Assembly (NCBI GenBank): GCA_903934745.1
Contig: CAIZOZ010000426.1
Span: forward strand, 1 to 5,765
DNA length: 5,765 nucleotides
From: an uncultured cyanobacterium
Lineage (GTDB): Bacteria > Cyanobacteriota > Cyanobacteriia > PCC-6307 > Cyanobiaceae
Direction of reading: 5' to 3'
Position numbers and translations under genes: made by a program. The notes under the pieces are model-generated. The model had not been told where the DNA came from and did not search any database. It saw nothing but the letters and a program-made list of their open reading frames with translations. This document shows, one piece after another, positions 1-5,619 of the stretch (positions are counted from its first letter, which is position 1; every line of letters begins with the position of its first letter).

Positions 1-79
1 CACGCTTCAAACTCCACATTGCAACGACATCAATCTCCTGACCAGAATAATTCGCATCAACAAGCAAACCGAACCACAT
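1..79 (-). CDS. possible partial ORF running off the left edge, unknown function
   Basis: On the minus strand an open frame starts at an ATG (complement of 77-79) and stays open for 26 codons to the window edge. A GTG two codons upstream is also in frame, and a TAA closes the frame four codons above the ATG. The peptide begins MWFGLLVDANYSGQ and continues EIDVVAMWSLKR. I do not recognise it. No clear Shine-Dalgarno precedes it, and 26 open codons can easily occur by chance. If real, it is transcribed divergently from the alkyl sulfatase, and 80-238 would be a shared promoter region. The sequence left of the window would settle it. Confidence 0.2.
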   Translation of the reverse strand, partial: MWFGLLVDANYSGQEIDVVAMWSLKR

Positions 80-128
80 AACCACCAATTAGCCCTAGGC
101 TATTACCATACAAAAGCTCACCTGAACC

Positions 129-143
129 GATTCACTATGAATC
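129..143. promoter_or_regulatory. 15-base palindrome upstream of the alkyl sulfatase, candidate operator
   Basis: GATTCA (129-134) and TGAATC (138-143) are perfect reverse complements around a 3-base spacer CTA. A third partial copy, GATTT, follows at 145-149. The site lies about 95 bases before the sulfatase start, in otherwise gene-free AT-rich DNA. The symmetry and spacing suit a dimeric regulator, but no regulator gene is in the window and no matching consensus is known to me. Function is inference. Confidence 0.3.
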
Positions 144-238
144 AGATTTAAGACATTAGCACCAAACAAGCCATCGCTCCCCCACGCCACTGGCAAGGCC
201 TGACTTGATCACTGTCCTATGCTATCTTAGCGTCAGTC

Positions 239-2293
239 GTGACTATCCAGATGAGCATTCAAGAGGTAACTGGCAAAGGCCATGAGGCAACGGATCATCA
301 GCATTTTGATCCCAAGGGAAAGCCTCCCTCTTCGTTCACCATTCAATTTCAAAGTGGCCTACGCAAGAACCTTCCATTTGAAGACGAACGCGACTTTGCA
401 GAAGCTCAGAAGGGGTTTATCGCAGCTCCTGCTTATCAGCAGATCATGGCAGAAGCGGGCCATGTGGCCTGGGATATGGGTTGCTACGAATTCCTGTTGC
501 GTGGCTTCGACAGCGTCTTTGACACGATCCACCCTTCTTTACAGCGTCAGGCCATCTTGAACATGGCCTATGGGTTATACGAAGTCGTTCCCGATAAAAT
601 TTATCAAGTACGAGGTTTTGATCTCGCCAACATGACCATCATCAAAGGAGAAACCGGCTGGATTCTTTTTGATGTGCTGACCTGCAAGGAAACGGCTAGA
701 GCTGCACTGGAGCTGGTTAATCAACAACTGGGCCAAAGACCCGTCCACGCCGTTGTTTATTCGCACAGCCATGCCGATCACTTTGGTGGAATCCTTGGCG
801 TCGTCGATGAAAAGGATGTCAAAAGTGGCAAGGTTCAGATCCTTGCGCCAGTTGAGTTCATGAAGCATGCGATTTCTGAGAATGTTTATACAGGCACAGC
901 AATGAATCGAAGAGCCTACTTCCAGTATGGCCTACTGCTGCCACGTAGTCCCTTTGGCCATGTGGATCAGTCGATTGGCAAAAATATCGCAGCCGGCAAA
1001 GTTGGACTTATTGAGCCAACCCGTTACATTAAAAATGACATCGAAGAGCTGGAAATTGATGGCGTGCGGATGGTGTTTCAGAACACCCCAGGCACGGAGG
1101 CTCCGGCGGAGATGAACACCTACTTCCCGGACTGGAAAGCATTCTGGGCCGCCGAAAATATCTGTGGCACGATTCACAACATCTACACCCTCCGTGGGGC
1201 ACTGGTGCGCGATGCCTTGGAGTGGTCCAAGAAGATCAGTGAGGCTCTCTACTTATTTGGTCAGGAAGCCGAGGTGATGTTTGCCTCCCATAGTTGGCCG
1301 CGCTGGGGCAACGACAGGATTCAGGAGGTGATGCGTGTTCAGCGCGATACCTATGGCCATCTCCATAACGAAGTGCTGCATCAAGCAAATCAGGGCGTTA
1401 CCATTAACCAGATCCATAATGTTTACAAGCTTCCGGCCTCATTGCAGCAGCAGTGGGCGGCCCGCAGTTATCACGGCTCCGAAGAACATAACAGTAGGGC
1501 TGTCATCAATCGCTATCTTGGCTATTGGGACGCCAATCCTGCCACCCTGATTCCACTTTCACCATCTGATTCTGCGCCTCTTTACGTCGAGATGATGGGG
1601 GGAGCCGACAGGATCATGGCCAAGGGCAAAGAGTTGTACGAAAAAGGTGAATATCTCAGTGCTACGGAGATTCTGAACAAGCTGATCTACGCTGAACCGC
1701 ACAATCAGCCAGCCAAAGATCTTCTGGCCGATGTCTATGAACAGATTGGCTATCAGAAGGAGAGTCCCAGTGTCCGCAATAGTTTCCTCGCGGCTGCGTT
1801 CGAGCTGCGCAACGGCTTCCCCAGTGGTGTCACTGCCCAGCCGGTCAATCCAGACACGGTGCGGGCCATGTCCACCGATCTGTTGCTCGACTTCCTGGGC
1901 ATCCGACTGGACAGCAGCAAAGCCCAAGGCATGCAATTTACAATTAATCTATCCACGCCAGATAATGGCGAGCAGTTCATCATCGAGATGAGCAACTCGA
2001 CGCTGACCAACATCAAGGGATTTCAGTCTCCAGATCCCGACCTTGCCATCACCATCCATCGAAGTGATCTGGAGTTGATCATGTCCGGGCTGGTGACGTT
2101 CCCGGAGCTGGTCCAACAGGGCAAGGTGACGCTTGAGGGAGACGCCGGGATTTTCGATCAGCTACAAAGTGTCCTGGTTCAGTTCTCACCGGATTTTGAA
2201 ATCTTGCCCGGCACCAAGACAGCCGCAGCCGCAGTGTCGAGCGAGCACGATGCCTTTGAACAGGTGGAACCAGCTAGTTCGGCGGGTGGCTGA
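239..2293 (+). CDS. SdsA-type alkyl sulfatase (metallo-beta-lactamase fold, group III sulfatase)
   Basis: This enzyme should hydrolyse primary alkyl sulfates such as dodecyl sulfate to the alcohol and inorganic sulfate. The 684-residue protein has the family layout: N-terminal region, zinc hydrolase domain (about 110-360), helical dimerisation/TPR-like middle (about 365-530) and SCP2-like C-terminal domain (about 540-655). Visible zinc ligands are H176, H178, D180 and H181 (SHSHADHFGG), E287 (PGTEAP), E306 (AAEN) and H351 (HSWP). As I recall the Pseudomonas SdsA1 ligands, these are all shifted by exactly +7, so the active site is intact. The family segment YHGSEEHNSRAV...RYLGYWDANPA is at 411-436. 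Unlike secreted SdsA1 there is no signal peptide, so a cytoplasmic location is expected. About 22 extra Ala/Ser/Glu-rich residues form the tail. The start is GTG 239 or ATG 251 (four codons in); neither has a clear ribosome site. GC content rises along the gene. Confidence 0.93.
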   Translation: MTIQMSIQEVTGKGHEATDHQHFDPKGKPPSSFTIQFQSGLRKNLPFEDERDFAEAQKGFIAAPAYQQIMAEAGHVAWDMGCYEFLLRGFDSVFDTIHPSLQRQAILNMAYGLYEVVPDKIYQVRGFDLANMTIIKGETGWILFDVLTCKETARAALELVNQQLGQRPVHAVVYSHSHADHFGGILGVVDEKDVKSGKVQILAPVEFMKHAISENVYTGTAMNRRAYFQYGLLLPRSPFGHVDQSIGKNIAAGKVGLIEPTRYIKNDIEELEIDGVRMVFQNTPGTEAPAEMNTYFPDWKAFWAAENICGTIHNIYTLRGALVRDALEWSKKISEALYLFGQEAEVMFASHSWPRWGNDRIQEVMRVQRDTYGHLHNEVLHQANQGVTINQIHNVYKLPASLQQQWAARSYHGSEEHNSRAVINRYLGYWDANPATLIPLSPSDSAPLYVEMMGGADRIMAKGKELYEKGEYLSATEILNKLIYAEPHNQPAKDLLADVYEQIGYQKESPSVRNSFLAAAFELRNGFPSGVTAQPVNPDTVRAMSTDLLLDFLGIRLDSSKAQGMQFTINLSTPDNGEQFIIEMSNSTLTNIKGFQSPDPDLAITIHRSDLELIMSGLVTFPELVQQGKVTLEGDAGIFDQLQSVLVQFSPDFEILPGTKTAAAAVSSEHDAFEQVEPASSAGG

Positions 2294-2483
2294 TGGCTCG
2301 ATGGTGACGAGTCCTTTCAGAGGGCCAAAACCGGCAGATCGCCTTTCACCGCACCAGGCTTGTATCCACTAAATCTGAGAAACACTGGCAGATCCTTCAA
2401 GGCACTGAATGGCAGGGGCTTGCCTGGAACGCTCCACACCCTGCGGCCGGTTGTCGATGCTGAATATCCCCTGCGCGTTCTTG

Positions 2484-3530
2484 TTACCTGCCCGTTGGGA
2501 ACAGGGCCTGGATCTGGAGCCGGATGGTGACATCTCCTGCAAGCTGCTCGCCAAGCACTTCGGGTTTCACGGCATTCCAGAACGCCTGGAGTGAGGTGTT
2601 GAAGGGCTGGGTGCCAATCCGGAAAATGCGACCGATACCGCCTCCGAGCGGCACAGTCCAGCCCTTGCCATTCGTGGCCTTCCAGTCGGCTGTGATGATG
2701 GGAGAGCTGATCAGATACCAACCAGCCGGAAGATTGTAATTGATGAATGGTTGGATCAACATAGCGTTGATATCCCTGCCACCATCTCCAGCAAAAGACC
2801 AGATATTGTTGATCAGCATTCCTCCCACCAAAGGGCCGTGGGTATAGACAGCCACGGCAGCGGGGCCCGCACTCCAGCGCTGGCTGCTGAGTCGCACATC
2901 TGTAGCAGAAGGAATCACCAGTGTCGGGCCGAAGCCCACCTGGATGTGCCCACGGCTGCGGGGCACAAGAAACAGGCTGGGATTGATGTCACCGATGCCG
3001 ATCACGTCGGTATCCCCAGCCAAGGGGCGTTGAATCACCGGAAAGATGGTTCGACTGATCAATGTGAACTTGTCGTTCAGCGGGAACGGCACCACTGGTT
3101 GCACATTCCAGACATTCAAGCTGCGATTTCTCTGGGCTGTGGGATCAGCTGCCCTGGGGGCCCACTGGCTGCCCGGCAGACTGTTCCACTGGATCGGCAG
3201 ACTGATCAAGCTGGCAATCGGATTCTGCGCTTGTTTGGCCAACGCTTCGCTGTTGCCCTCCCGAGCTTCCTCTTCAAGAACCTGCGGCGAATCGGGATCA
3301 AACCCCGCTGCACGCTCGCCCGTACTGGCGATGGCCTTGGCGCTGGGCTGTGGCGCCCCTGGCGCGAACAGCGGCGCCGGCAGAACCTCAGACAGCGTCA
3401 CCGGCGAGAGATCCAGGCCGGCAACGCTCTGCCTGGGCACCGTTTCGGCGGCGGCGGAGCCCGAAGCGACGCCAGCGATGGCGGCGAGAGCTCCGGCGGC
3501 CATGCGCAGGACGATGGGCAAAGGCGACAT
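2484..3530 (-). CDS. exported outer-membrane beta-barrel protein ('neuromedin U'-like / transporter-like family)
   Basis: This is a 348-residue protein with a Sec-type signal peptide: R9, an Ala/Gly-rich hydrophobic core at 10-24 and a probable cut after S-A-A-A (A28). A Pro/Ala-rich linker follows to about residue 100. The remainder has alternating beta-strand segments with family landmarks: NPIASLISLPIQWN (103-116), NVQPVVPFPLND (142-153), SRTIFPVIQ (159-167), GIGDINPSLF (178-187), NNIWSFAGDG (241-250) and a C-terminal strand ending LFPTGR. Bacterial proteins with this pattern are often labelled 'neuromedin U', a misnomer, or transporter. They are thought to be outer-membrane barrels related to the phenol-degradation MetA-like group; the cargo is unknown. 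The gene converges on the alkyl sulfatase and diverges from the DUF202/BASS pair. ATG 3530 is chosen because it gives a full signal peptide; M10 is an alternative. No good Shine-Dalgarno is seen. Family placement is from recognition only. Confidence 0.82.
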   Translation of the reverse strand: MSPLPIVLRMAAGALAAIAGVASGSAAAETVPRQSVAGLDLSPVTLSEVLPAPLFAPGAPQPSAKAIASTGERAAGFDPDSPQVLEEEAREGNSEALAKQAQNPIASLISLPIQWNSLPGSQWAPRAADPTAQRNRSLNVWNVQPVVPFPLNDKFTLISRTIFPVIQRPLAGDTDVIGIGDINPSLFLVPRSRGHIQVGFGPTLVIPSATDVRLSSQRWSAGPAAVAVYTHGPLVGGMLINNIWSFAGDGGRDINAMLIQPFINYNLPAGWYLISSPIITADWKATNGKGWTVPLGGGIGRIFRIGTQPFNTSLQAFWNAVKPEVLGEQLAGDVTIRLQIQALFPTGR

Positions 3531-3557
3531 CCGGCTGAACGTTGCAACGCCTCAGGG

Positions 3558-3683
3558 TTACACGCGACCGCTCCAGCCGTTGATGACGACGGCCACGTCA
3601 TCAGGCTCCCGGCTCCAGCCACCATCGGAATCAACCGGCGAGATGTTCAGCCTGTCGGCGCAGGGGCCGCGCTGGCCAGTCAC
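3558..3683 (-). CDS. possible 41-residue ORF upstream of the outer-membrane protein gene, unknown
   Basis: A minus-strand frame closed upstream by TAG runs from GTG (complement of 3681-3683) to TAA (3558-3560), ending 27 bases before the outer-membrane gene. The peptide includes DRLNISPVDSDGGWS and DDVAVVINGWSGRV. By hand count 32 of 40 sense codons after the start end in G or C, like the real genes around it, which hints at coding. Against it are the GTG start, no visible ribosome site and the short length. It resembles no family I can name. If real it would be the first gene of a two-gene unit with the barrel protein. It also covers the inverted repeat at 3581-3603, so that repeat could be only a by-product of coding sequence. 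Confidence 0.3.
   Translation of the reverse strand: MTGQRGPCADRLNISPVDSDGGWSREPDDVAVVINGWSGRV
3581..3603. promoter_or_regulatory. 8+8 inverted repeat in the divergent intergenic region, candidate operator
   Basis: TGATGACG (3581-3588) and CGTCATCA (3596-3603) are perfect reverse complements separated by 7 bases. The repeat lies 50 bases before the outer-membrane gene (-) and 111 bases before the DUF202-like ORF (+), a good place for a regulator controlling both. It could instead be an RNA hairpin in the leader, or chance inside the possible 41-residue ORF. No regulator is encoded in the window. Confidence 0.3.
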
Positions 3684-3714
3684 GATGCGCTACGCCGTCG
3701 GAATCCCATCCGCC

Positions 3715-3864
3715 ATGACCATGGCCAACCAGCTGGCCCACCAACACAAGCGCGAGACCGAGGAGCGTGCCTTGATGGCCTGGATCCGCACCCGTCTGTC
3801 GTGGATCAGCTTGATCGGATGGACGGCACTGGTTCTGCTGCTGTTCGGAGCCCTGCTGCCATGA
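3715..3864 (+). CDS. tiny DUF202/YidH-like single-span membrane protein, possibly a remnant
   Basis: This ORF encodes 49 residues from ATG 3715, or 47 from ATG 3721 (MANQLAHQHKRETEER). The stretch ETEERALMAWIRTRLSWI resembles the N-terminal signature of DUF202/YidH proteins (charged helix, ER.LMAWIRT.L, then a membrane helix). One hydrophobic helix follows (about 29-48) and the frame stops. Normal DUF202 proteins are roughly 100-120 residues with several helices, so this is either a shortened variant or a decayed copy whose later helices were lost. Its TGA overlaps the permease start as ATGA (3861-3864), suggesting translational coupling and a two-gene unit. Ribosome-site support is weak (GGA about 12 bases upstream). 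A longer open frame extends upstream to 3046, but that part is antisense to the outer-membrane gene and is not credible coding. Confidence 0.55.
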   Translation: MTMANQLAHQHKRETEERALMAWIRTRLSWISLIGWTALVLLLFGALLP

Positions 3865-4721
3865 ACCCGGTCGTTGGCCGGTTCATCGGCGTCACCGTGT
3901 TCAGCATGATGCTGGTGCTCGGCCTGGGGCTCAATCTGGAGGCCCTGCGGCAATGGTGTGGCCGACCGGCCCTGCCGCTGCGCGTGCTGCTGGGGTCGTG
4001 CGTGTTGGTGCCAGTGGTGGGACTGCTGTTGCTGCAGACACCCTGGAGCTGGTCGATGGCCAAGCCCGTACGCACCGCCATCGCCCTGATGGCCATTTGT
4101 CCCAGCGCCCCCCTGGCGCTGCGCAGAGCCAGGGGAGCCGGGGGCGATCACCAGCTGGCCGCCCTGCTGCAGGAGGGCGCCGCCCTGCTGGCCATCGTCA
4201 CGGTGCCGATGATGGCGCTGCTCTTCCGCTGGAGCTTCGGCCTGGACGGCTGGGAGGTGCGACCGATCGATGTGGCGCTGCAGGTGGGTCAGGTGCAGGT
4301 GCTGCCGCTGCTGCTGGGGCTGGTGTTGCGCCGCTGGCGCCCTCGCCTCGCCGAGCGGCTCAGAACACCACTGGAACGGCTGGCCAACGGCTTGCTGATC
4401 CTGCTGGTTGTGATGCTGCTGCTCAAGGTTGGGCCGTCGTTGTGGGGCTTCCTCAGCGCCAATCTGGCGGCGCTGATCGCGATGGTGCTGATGGCGCTGA
4501 CCTCGCTGCTGATCGGCTGGGCCCTCGGGGGCGGCCGATCCGGTCATGGGATGACCACCTCCCTGGTAACGGCGATGCGCAATCCGGGTCTGGCCCTGCT
4601 GTTTGCCAGCCGCCACGGCGAGGCGCTGTCGGGCCTGGGTCTGGCCATCCTGCTGTACGCGCTGGTCACCCTGGTGGTGAGCCTGCCGGTGGTGTGGCTT
4701 GCACGCCATCGTCTCCCTTGA
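3861..4721 (+). CDS. bile acid:sodium symporter (BASS) family permease, substrate unknown
   Basis: This is a 286-residue, very hydrophobic inner-membrane protein with about nine predicted helices (near 5-24, 38-58, 70-88, 104-122, 140-157, 175-192, 200-221, 230-249, 256-279). BASS-like landmarks are VFSMMLVLGLGL (13-24), CPSAPLALRRARGAGGD (80-96), LLAIVTVPMMALL (109-121) and the broken-helix motif TAMRNPGLALLFAS (237-250). The family couples sodium entry to uptake of organic anions (bile acids, pyruvate, 2-keto acids, pantoate); none can be assigned here. The length is close to the usual ~300. ATG 3861 is chosen because homologues begin near this point, GGAG sits at 3847-3850 ten bases upstream, and it overlaps the preceding stop as ATGA. 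The same frame is open back to 2751, but that part is antisense to the barrel-protein gene and reads as low-complexity, so it is rejected. GC is very high. Confidence 0.85.
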   Translation: MNPVVGRFIGVTVFSMMLVLGLGLNLEALRQWCGRPALPLRVLLGSCVLVPVVGLLLLQTPWSWSMAKPVRTAIALMAICPSAPLALRRARGAGGDHQLAALLQEGAALLAIVTVPMMALLFRWSFGLDGWEVRPIDVALQVGQVQVLPLLLGLVLRRWRPRLAERLRTPLERLANGLLILLVVMLLLKVGPSLWGFLSANLAALIAMVLMALTSLLIGWALGGGRSGHGMTTSLVTAMRNPGLALLFASRHGEALSGLGLAILLYALVTLVVSLPVVWLARHRLP

Positions 4722-4820
4722 AGGCCAGAAACCACATCCCCGAAGCCGCCGAGACGAGCAGCTAACGGTCAGGGATCAAGCATTGTTACTCAACCAGCTG
4801 TCAAGGCACGCTTGAGTGGT

Positions 4821-4826
4821 AAGGAG
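4821..4826 (+). promoter_or_regulatory. AAGGAG, possible ribosome binding site with long spacing
   Basis: A good anti-16S match, but 14 bases lie between it and ATG 4841, longer than ideal. No other start codon in that frame lies closer, so it supports the small ORF only moderately. Confidence 0.35.
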
Positions 4827-4840
4827 CGTAGCTCTAAACC

Positions 4841-5029
4841 ATGACCATCCAACCCGGAAACCTGATCAGCCTCAATCAAAAGCCAGGTGCCACTTATCAA
4901 GTCGTGAATCTCGACGACTGTTCTGATTGTGTATGGGTGAGGCGCTGGCCGCTCGACGCCCACCGCTCCCCAACCTTTGCGGTGCAGAGCGCCGAGATCA
5001 AGCCGCTACGTTCGGAGGCCATCCGATGA
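4841..5029 (+). CDS. small conserved-looking hypothetical protein (62 aa)
   Basis: A 62-residue soluble-looking protein beginning MTIQPGNLISLNQKPG, with a CxxC pair (C27, C30) in LDDCSDCVWVRRWPLD and a following HRSPTFAV segment. The pattern VV.LDD....WVRRWPL...SP.FAV looks like a family of short cyanobacterial hypothetical proteins I have seen before, but I cannot verify this or assign a function. Two cysteines alone do not make a metal site unless it dimerises. It begins 119 bases after the permease stop. Its TGA overlaps the next start as ATGA (5026-5029), so the two small ORFs are probably translated together. The frame is supported by a plausible though distant AAGGAG and by the tight junction to the next ORF. 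Confidence 0.62.
   Translation: MTIQPGNLISLNQKPGATYQVVNLDDCSDCVWVRRWPLDAHRSPTFAVQSAEIKPLRSEAIR
5014..5018 (+). promoter_or_regulatory. GGAGG ribosome binding site for the 40-residue ORF
   Basis: A strong Shine-Dalgarno match inside the end of the preceding ORF, 7 bases before ATG 5026. It is the best ribosome site in this part of the window and decides the start of the short downstream ORF. Confidence 0.6.
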
Positions 5030-5148
5030 TTCCACCAGTTGCTGCCGTTCTGAATCGCCTGCTGTACCAAGCCTGGAAGACGTTGCTGTGGGGTGCATTG
5101 ATCGCCGGTGTCGCTGAGTGGTGCGGCATCGAGTTCGGCAACGCCTGA
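5026..5148 (+). CDS. very short hydrophobic protein (40 aa), unknown function
   Basis: Forty residues from ATG 5026, preceded by GGAGG at the right distance and overlapping the upstream stop by ATGA. The protein is MIPPVAAVLNRLLYQAWK followed by a hydrophobic stretch LLWGALIAGVAEWCG (about 20-34), consistent with one membrane-associated helix with basic residues on the N-terminal side. I do not recognise a family. The strong ribosome site and coupling argue that it is translated. The frame is also open upstream to 4927, but those codons overlap the 62-residue ORF and lack a comparable ribosome site. Its function may be linked to the coupled 62-residue protein; that is inference. Confidence 0.55.
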   Translation: MIPPVAAVLNRLLYQAWKTLLWGALIAGVAEWCGIEFGNA

Positions 5149-5161
5149 GACGACAGCAGGG

Positions 5162-5175
5162 GGCCGGTGTCGGCC
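5162..5175 (+). terminator. weak GC-rich hairpin after the small ORF pair
   Basis: GGCCG (5162-5166) and CGGCC (5171-5175) can pair around a GTGT loop, 13 bases after the stop of the 40-residue ORF. There is no U-tract after it, so it is at best an imperfect terminator or an RNA-end stabiliser. Confidence 0.25.
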
Positions 5176-5188
5176 AGACGTTAACTAG

Positions 5189-5347
5189 ATGGGTAACAAT
5201 TCGCTTGAGTCAACGCGCGCCTCTCCATTCCGACCATTTCAACCACCAGCGGGCCTGATGGAACCGACCAATGCCGGTCTTGATGCCGATGCGGCGCTTG
5301 GTGCCATCGAGCAGTCGCTCTGACCATGGTGCTACGGCACCTGCCAA
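5189..5347. other. gap between small ORFs and TA operon: competing weak ORFs on both strands, possible gene remnant
   Basis: No gene is convincing between 5149 and 5403. On + a 44-residue frame runs from ATG 5189 to TGA 5323 (ends DADAALGAIEQSL) with mixed third positions. On - a frame ends at TGA (5210-5212) with a Trp/Arg-rich tail: ERLLDGTKRRIGIKTGIGR, then FHQARWW and LKWSEWRGAR. By hand count about three quarters of its codons end in G or C, like local genes. Its only nearby start would be TTG at 5345-5347; otherwise the frame simply stays open across the antitoxin region. This looks more like the decayed 3' end of a gene than an intact one, but chance cannot be excluded. Confidence 0.25.
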
Positions 5348-5390
5348 TGATCCTGGCTGACCCTGACAGAATGAGCTGGGCCCACTGACC

Positions 5391-5395
5391 AGGAG
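5391..5395 (+). promoter_or_regulatory. AGGAG ribosome binding site of the antitoxin gene
   Basis: A good Shine-Dalgarno match with 8 bases to ATG 5404, fixing the antitoxin start. Confidence 0.65.
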
Positions 5396-5403
5396 CGAAA
5401 CCG

Positions 5404-5619
5404 ATGACGCAAGCTCTGTCTGCTGCGGTAGCCTCCGCGGCCAAGCTCCCAGAAGAGGAGCAGAACGTGCTGGCCGCGATCCTGCTCGAGGAAATGGAAT
5501 CAGAAGAGCGCTGGAGCGCCCTGTTCTCTGGTTCGCAGAACCTGCTGGAACAAATGGCCAATGATGCCATTCAAGATTTCCAGGCTGGTCGGGTGCAGCC
5601 CATCGACGAGCTGCAGTGA
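5404..5619 (+). CDS. putative type II antitoxin (71 aa) of a RelE/ParE-type pair
   Basis: A 71-residue acidic, mostly helical protein. It starts MTQALSAAVASAAKLPEEEQ, continues with an AAILLEEMESEERW helix, and ends in a tail of the type F..S...L..MA..A...F.AGRVQPIDEL. This layout (LPE.EQ..LA..LLEE...E.RW and a final GR..P.DEL) matches the short antitoxins that precede RelE/ParE-like toxins in many cyanobacteria and proteobacteria. It should bind and neutralise the toxin encoded next. No separate DNA-binding domain is obvious at this length, so autoregulation is uncertain. AGGAG lies 8 bases before the ATG. The stop overlaps the toxin start as GTGA (5616-5619), the usual arrangement that ties toxin translation to the antitoxin. 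Family assignment is from pattern recognition. Confidence 0.75.
   Translation: MTQALSAAVASAAKLPEEEQNVLAAILLEEMESEERWSALFSGSQNLLEQMANDAIQDFQAGRVQPIDELQ

Noticed and set aside
205..228. TTGATC and TATGCT/TATCTT as a -35/-10 promoter for the sulfatase
   Set aside because: The spacing is only 8-12 bases, too short for a sigma-70 type promoter.
2294..2483. Terminator between the convergent sulfatase and barrel genes
   Set aside because: Only 4-base stems (for example GGCA...TGCC near 2411) and no T-tract. A GGCAGATC direct repeat (about 2333 and 2387) is too short to mean much.
3046..3714. Upstream extension of the DUF202-like frame to 3046
   Set aside because: Most of it is antisense to the barrel-protein gene and it has no domain-like sequence. 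Only the last ~49 codons match a known pattern.
2751..3860. Long plus-strand open frame continuous with the permease, giving a 656-residue protein
   Set aside because: It is antisense to the clear outer-membrane gene and reads as low-complexity His/Arg/Gly-rich sequence. The permease has a proper start with ribosome site at 3861.
3690..4709. 339-codon minus-strand ORF opposite the permease
   Set aside because: The Gln/His/Arg-rich translation is typical of the complement of a Leu/Ala-rich membrane gene at high GC. It is a shadow frame.
3953..4765. 270-codon plus-strand ORF overlapping the permease in another frame
   Set aside because: The Gly/Ala/Arg/Pro-rich translation has no domain pattern. 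The frame is open because of GC bias.
4770..4816. Stem-loop TCAAGC...GCTTGA or ACTCAA...TTGAGT before the 62-residue ORF, as a riboswitch or terminator
   Set aside because: Six-base arms with loops of 18-28 bases, no conserved aptamer pattern and no T-tract.
5181..5570. 129-codon minus-strand ORF across the antitoxin
   Set aside because: It is antisense to the well-supported antitoxin, and its sequence shows no family resemblance.
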